Source of the DNA: Rhodoferax_B sp049316285
GTDB taxonomy: Bacteria > Pseudomonadota > Gammaproteobacteria > Burkholderiales > Burkholderiaceae_C
Length of the DNA stretch: 64,000 nt
Assembly (NCBI RefSeq): GCF_049316285.1
Contig: NZ_JBMOXA010000010.1
Location: forward strand, 62,001 to 126,000
Direction: 5' to 3'
The position numbers were made by a program, and so were the translations under genes. Positions within the stretch are counted from its first letter, which is position 1, and each line of letters starts with the position of its first letter. Under the pieces are notes generated by a model. That model worked only from the letters and a program-made list of their open reading frames with translations, was not told the DNA's origin and searched no databases. Positions 60,799 through 64,000 of this stretch are shown here, piece after piece.

Positions 60799-61628
60799 GC
60801 GCCCTCCTCGTCCGCACCGAGCAGCATCATGCCCAGCACCAGCAGCATCAACAGCGCCACCGGTGCGGCGATCAGCCACGGCGCTTCTTCGTAGTGCGGT
60901 AGAAATTCAATCATCATCAATCCCAGTTCCGGCGTGGGCGGCTGCAGGCCCACACCAATAAAGCCAAGCGCGGCCAAGGCCAGCACCGCTTGTGCAGCAC
61001 TGAAGGCCAACAGCGTGCCGAGCACCGGCGCCAAGGCCGGCAGCAGGTGGCGGCGCAAGAGGTAAAGCGAGCCAAAGCCCAGCAGGCGCGAGGCCTGTAC
61101 CGCGTCACCCGCCAGCACCGGCCGGCTGGTGGCGCGGCTCACGCGGAAGTACTCCACCCACAAAGACAACGACAAGCCCAGGTACAGCGCCCAATGCTGG
61201 CCCGGTGCCAGCGCCGCAAACAGCAGCACCAGCAGCAGCCCGGGCACGGACATCACCGCATCGGCCAACATCACCAGCGCACGCTCCCACTTGCCACCAA
61301 GCCAACTGGCGGTGACACCCAACAGCACACCCGGCACAGCCGCCGTGACCGCTGCCAACAACGCCAGGCCAAGCGACAACTGCGCTGCATACACCAAGCG
61401 CGCCAACACGCTGCGGCCCAGCACATCCGTACCCAGCCAATGCGCCGCACCGGGCGGCAACAGGCTGTCGGCCAGAGATTGCTGCGCCGGGTCGATGCCG
61501 ACCAGCACCGGCCCCAGTCCAGCAAACGCGGCCACCGCCAGCAGAACGGCCATGCCCACACGCCTGCGCCAAACACCACGTGTGCTGGCTGCATTGATGA
61601 AGGTTTGTAGAGACGTAACACCGTTCAT
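60795..61628 (-). CDS. ABC importer permease, DppC/NikC type
   Basis: A 277-residue inner-membrane permease with about six hydrophobic segments. GADEEGA ends the protein; HWLGTDVLGRSVLARLVYAAQ is the standard DppC/NikC N-terminal block and YFRVSRATSRPVLAGDAVQASRLLGFGSLYLLRRH the cytoplasmic EAA loop. The ATG giving MNGVTSLQTF overlaps the upstream permease stop (ATGA). The C-terminal LGFIGVGLQPPTPELGLMM is also conserved. Confidence 0.92.
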   Translation of the reverse strand: MNGVTSLQTFINAASTRGVWRRRVGMAVLLAVAAFAGLGPVLVGIDPAQQSLADSLLPPGAAHWLGTDVLGRSVLARLVYAAQLSLGLALLAAVTAAVPGVLLGVTASWLGGKWERALVMLADAVMSVPGLLLVLLFAALAPGQHWALYLGLSLSLWVEYFRVSRATSRPVLAGDAVQASRLLGFGSLYLLRRHLLPALAPVLGTLLAFSAAQAVLALAALGFIGVGLQPPTPELGLMMIEFLPHYEEAPWLIAAPVALLMLLVLGMMLLGADEEGA

Positions 61629-62626
61629 GCTGCACCTCCGGCGCGCGGCTGCGCCACACGTTGACGTGGGTCCAACACCAGGCAGGCCGCATCGACCAAC
61701 AGGTTGAACACCACAAACAGGCAGCCCATACACAGCGCCGCGCCCTGGATCATCGGCACATCGCGGCCAAACACCGCGTGCACCAGAGCGTGGCCAATGC
61801 CGGGCCAGGCAAACAAGCTTTCCACCACCACAGCACCCTCCACCAGGAACACCGCTTGCACGCCCAGGTAGGCCACCACCGGCACAGCGGCTTGGCGTAT
61901 GCCGTGCAGCATCAGGGCTTGCCTGTCCGACAAACCTTTGGTGCGCGCAAACTCATATGACGGCGACGCCGCCGCCTCGCGCATGGCACTGCGCGCGACG
62001 CGCGCCAAACCGGCAGCCAGGCCCAGGCCCAGCGTCAGCGCGGGCAGCAACACGCTGCCGTGGTGGTCGTCTCCGGCCACCGGCAACACACCCATCTGCA
62101 CCGCCACCAGCACCATCAACAACAGTGCCAACAAGAACGGCGGCAAGGCGCGCAGCACCACGGCCAGCGCCAGCGTGAGCCTATCCACCCAGCCGCCCAC
62201 ATGCAGGCCCGACCAGATGCCCAGCGGCAAACCCACCACCGCTGCCACCAGCAACGCAGCAGCCGCCAAGTCCAGGGTGGCACCCAGTTGGTGGGTGATT
62301 TCCGACCACACACTTTGGCCCGTGACCAAAGACGTGCCCAGGTCGAACCGCGCCATCTCGCCCCACCATTGCAGCAAGGCCAGCCAAACCGGCCGGTCCA
62401 GCCCGAGCTCGATGCGCACGGCATCGGCGGCGGCGTTGCTGACCAGGTCGTAGCCGTAACGGCCGGCGGCAATCCGCGTGGCCATGTCGCCGGGCAACGC
62501 CCGGGCCATGAAAAAACACACGGTGCCCACCAGCAGCCCCAGCGCCAATACCTGGGTCACGCGGCGCAGCAAGACTGCCGCCCATGGCGAGGTGGAACCC
62601 CTTCTGGTTGCAGCGGCCGAACTCAT
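61625..62626 (-). CDS. ABC importer permease, DppB/NikB type
   Basis: A 333-residue permease. It has LLRRVTQVLALGLLVGTVCFF at TM1, LGLDRPVWLALLQW..., LVTGQSVWSEITHQLGATLDLAAAAL and the EAA loop EFARTKGLSDRQALMLHGIRQAAVP, with VVESLFAWPGIGHALVHAVFGRD near the end. The ATG overlaps the stop of the binding-protein gene (ATGA); a GTG three codons earlier is possible but less likely. Confidence 0.92.
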   Translation of the reverse strand: MSSAAATRRGSTSPWAAVLLRRVTQVLALGLLVGTVCFFMARALPGDMATRIAAGRYGYDLVSNAAADAVRIELGLDRPVWLALLQWWGEMARFDLGTSLVTGQSVWSEITHQLGATLDLAAAALLVAAVVGLPLGIWSGLHVGGWVDRLTLALAVVLRALPPFLLALLLMVLVAVQMGVLPVAGDDHHGSVLLPALTLGLGLAAGLARVARSAMREAAASPSYEFARTKGLSDRQALMLHGIRQAAVPVVAYLGVQAVFLVEGAVVVESLFAWPGIGHALVHAVFGRDVPMIQGAALCMGCLFVVFNLLVDAACLVLDPRQRVAQPRAGGAA

Positions 62627-64000
62627 ACGCTCCACCCCATTTGCGTGAGGCGGTACGAGCGCTCCAGCGGATCCAGGCTGACGCCGCTGAGGCGGCGGCT
62701 CACGGCCACTTGCTGGCGGTACCAGGTGATGGGAATCACCGGCAACTCGGCCTGCAGCACACGCGCCACCTCGGCCCGCAGCAACTGCACCCGCTCGGGC
62801 GAAGCGCCACCACGCGAAAGCTCAGACAAAGCCTTCAACAGGGCCTCGCTTTTCCAGCCCATGGCGCCCCAGTCACCACCTTCTGCGCCAAAGTCCTGCA
62901 GCAAAGTGCCCGTGGGATCGGGCACCGTGGCGTAGTTGCGCGCGGCCAGCGCCAGTTGCAGGCTGCCGTCGCGGTGACCCAGCGGGATGTCACCCGAATT
63001 GCCCACGTTGACCTGCACCGCAATACCGGCCTGGCGCCACTGCTCCTGCAATGCCGAGGCGATGATGGGCAGTTCCGGCCGGTCAGGAAAGGTGCGCAAA
63101 CTCAAACGCAAGGCTTGGCCCGCAGCGTCACGCAAACCATCAACAGAGCGTTGCCAACCGGCCTCCGTCAGCAACTTTGCTGCGGCGACCGGGTCGTGCT
63201 GCAGCGGGGCCACAGCCGCGTTGTGCCAGCCTTTCAAACTCGGCGGAAACAGTTGGCTGGCGGCGAGCTCGGGGTCACGCAGCAAGGCTTTGGCAATGCC
63301 CGCGCGGTCGACGGCCAGGCTCAAGGCTTGGCGCACGCGCAGGTCTTGCAGCGCTGGCAAACCGGCGTTCACTTTCAGAATCACGGTGCGCGGCAGCGTG
63401 ACCGATTCAATGCGCAACTGGCGCCGTGTGCGCAAGCGGGTCAGGCTGGCGGGGTCAAGGCCAAAAGCCAGATCGGCCTGCCCGCCCTCGGCCATCAATG
63501 CGCGGGTTTCGGCCCGGCCAGCCGCCAGATAACGCACCCGTTCAATCAGCGGCCTGGCACCATCAAAGCCCTCGAACACCGCCACTTCCACACTTTGCGG
63601 CGGCGTCAGCGCCACCACCTTGTACGGCCCGCTGCCAATGACGGTACGCACACTGCCATCGGCCGCAAAGCTGGCCGGCGCCAATATCTGTGTGCTGCTA
63701 TGGGCCAGCAACGCTGGCAACCCGCCATAGGGCGAGGCCAACTGCAGCAGCACCACACCCGGGCCATCGGCTGCAATCGATTGGATGGGCGCCTGGCTCA
63801 GCAACGCGGGCGCCACACGCGCCGCCTGCAGGCAACGCACCACGGCCGCAGCGGTGACGGCTGTGCCGTCGTGAAACCGCGCCTTGCTGCGCAATACAAA
63901 ACGCCAGCGCAGGCCGTCGGCAGACACGCTCCAGCGCTCGGCCAGGGCCGCAGTGGCTGTGCCGTCGTCGCGCGCATCGACCAGGGTTTCGGCCACCTGC
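62623..64000 (-). CDS. ABC importer substrate-binding protein, family 5 (partial, 5' end outside window)
   Basis: The frame is open to the right edge, so the signal peptide and first domain part are missing; 458 residues are visible. Family 5 (DppA/OppA/NikA) features: VAETLVDARDD, ALAERWSVSADGLRWRFVLR, ARFHDGTAVTAAAVVRCL, GSGPYKVVAL, and LPVIPITWYRQQVAV near the end. Together with two permeases and the double ATPase, all joined by ATGA overlaps, it forms a complete importer of nickel-, peptide- or opine-type ligands. The ligand cannot be assigned from this part. Confidence 0.88.
   Translation of the reverse strand, partial: QVAETLVDARDDGTATAALAERWSVSADGLRWRFVLRSKARFHDGTAVTAAAVVRCLQAARVAPALLSQAPIQSIAADGPGVVLLQLASPYGGLPALLAHSSTQILAPASFAADGSVRTVIGSGPYKVVALTPPQSVEVAVFEGFDGARPLIERVRYLAAGRAETRALMAEGGQADLAFGLDPASLTRLRTRRQLRIESVTLPRTVILKVNAGLPALQDLRVRQALSLAVDRAGIAKALLRDPELAASQLFPPSLKGWHNAAVAPLQHDPVAAAKLLTEAGWQRSVDGLRDAAGQALRLSLRTFPDRPELPIIASALQEQWRQAGIAVQVNVGNSGDIPLGHRDGSLQLALAARNYATVPDPTGTLLQDFGAEGGDWGAMGWKSEALLKALSELSRGGASPERVQLLRAEVARVLQAELPVIPITWYRQQVAVSRRLSGVSLDPLERSYRLTQMGWSV

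Overview
The window is one contiguous chromosomal stretch of high GC content (roughly 60-65 percent by eye) from a betaproteobacterium, most likely a Comamonadaceae member of the Rhodoferax/Polaromonas/Acidovorax type. The evidence is the synteny and style of the housekeeping genes (cysS, an AlkA-like glycosylase and accA on one strand; dnaG followed by rpoD; an rpoD with a Lys/Ala/Pro-rich N-terminus), a phasin gene (polyhydroxyalkanoate granules), many Bug/TctC-type and branched-chain-amino-acid-type transport proteins, and several copies of a short repeat around a GATAGC core. No rRNA, tRNA, CRISPR array, phage or insertion sequence was recognised. The replicon looks like stable chromosome with catabolic and transport islands.

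Layout. 1-3427: a signalling operon (tail of a hybrid kinase, a periplasmic solute-binding/GAF protein, a double-receiver histidine kinase). 3574-12385: mostly housekeeping (nucleoside 2-deoxyribosyltransferase, DUF1345 membrane protein, accA, DNA glycosylase, cysS, TPR protein, two cyclophilins, lpxH, mtfA). 12491-13438: an orphan LysR regulator. 13817-22791 (minus strand) with a divergent IclR regulator at 22971: a nine-gene operon that reads as a quinate/shikimate-to-beta-ketoadipate module: AroE-like dehydrogenase, five-component ABC importer, a 3-dehydroshikimate dehydratase split over two genes, and PcaB. 23791-27024: HAD phosphatase, TRIC-family channel, gamma-glutamyltransferase lipoprotein. 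27248-32481: hypothetical protein, dnaG, rpoD. 32629-37141: FadR-type GntR regulator divergent from a ThDP enzyme, an orphan TctC-type binding protein and a VOC protein. 37280-38236: msrB-msrA.

38369-47915 is a divergent sugar/polyol catabolic locus: FGGY kinase, GlpD-like flavoprotein and a HutC-type GntR regulator on the minus strand; aldo/keto reductase, DhnA/LsrF-type class I aldolase and an RbsABC-type importer on the plus strand, with two GTCATGAC palindromes 31 bp apart in the control region. The substrate is not recognisable and this is the best candidate for an undescribed pathway. 47922-57818 is a complete MdtABC-type efflux operon (adaptor, two RND pumps, outer-membrane factor) with a peptidoglycan-hydrolase-like gene translationally coupled at its end. 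57977-59182: thioesterase and phasin, the latter with a well-formed promoter bracketed by inverted TGC boxes. 59380-64000: a peptide/nickel-type ABC importer with a double ATPase, its binding protein running off the right edge.

Start codons were moved inward in many genes from the longest open frame to the first codon that fits homologous N-termini, signal peptides or ribosome-binding sites; these choices are stated per gene.
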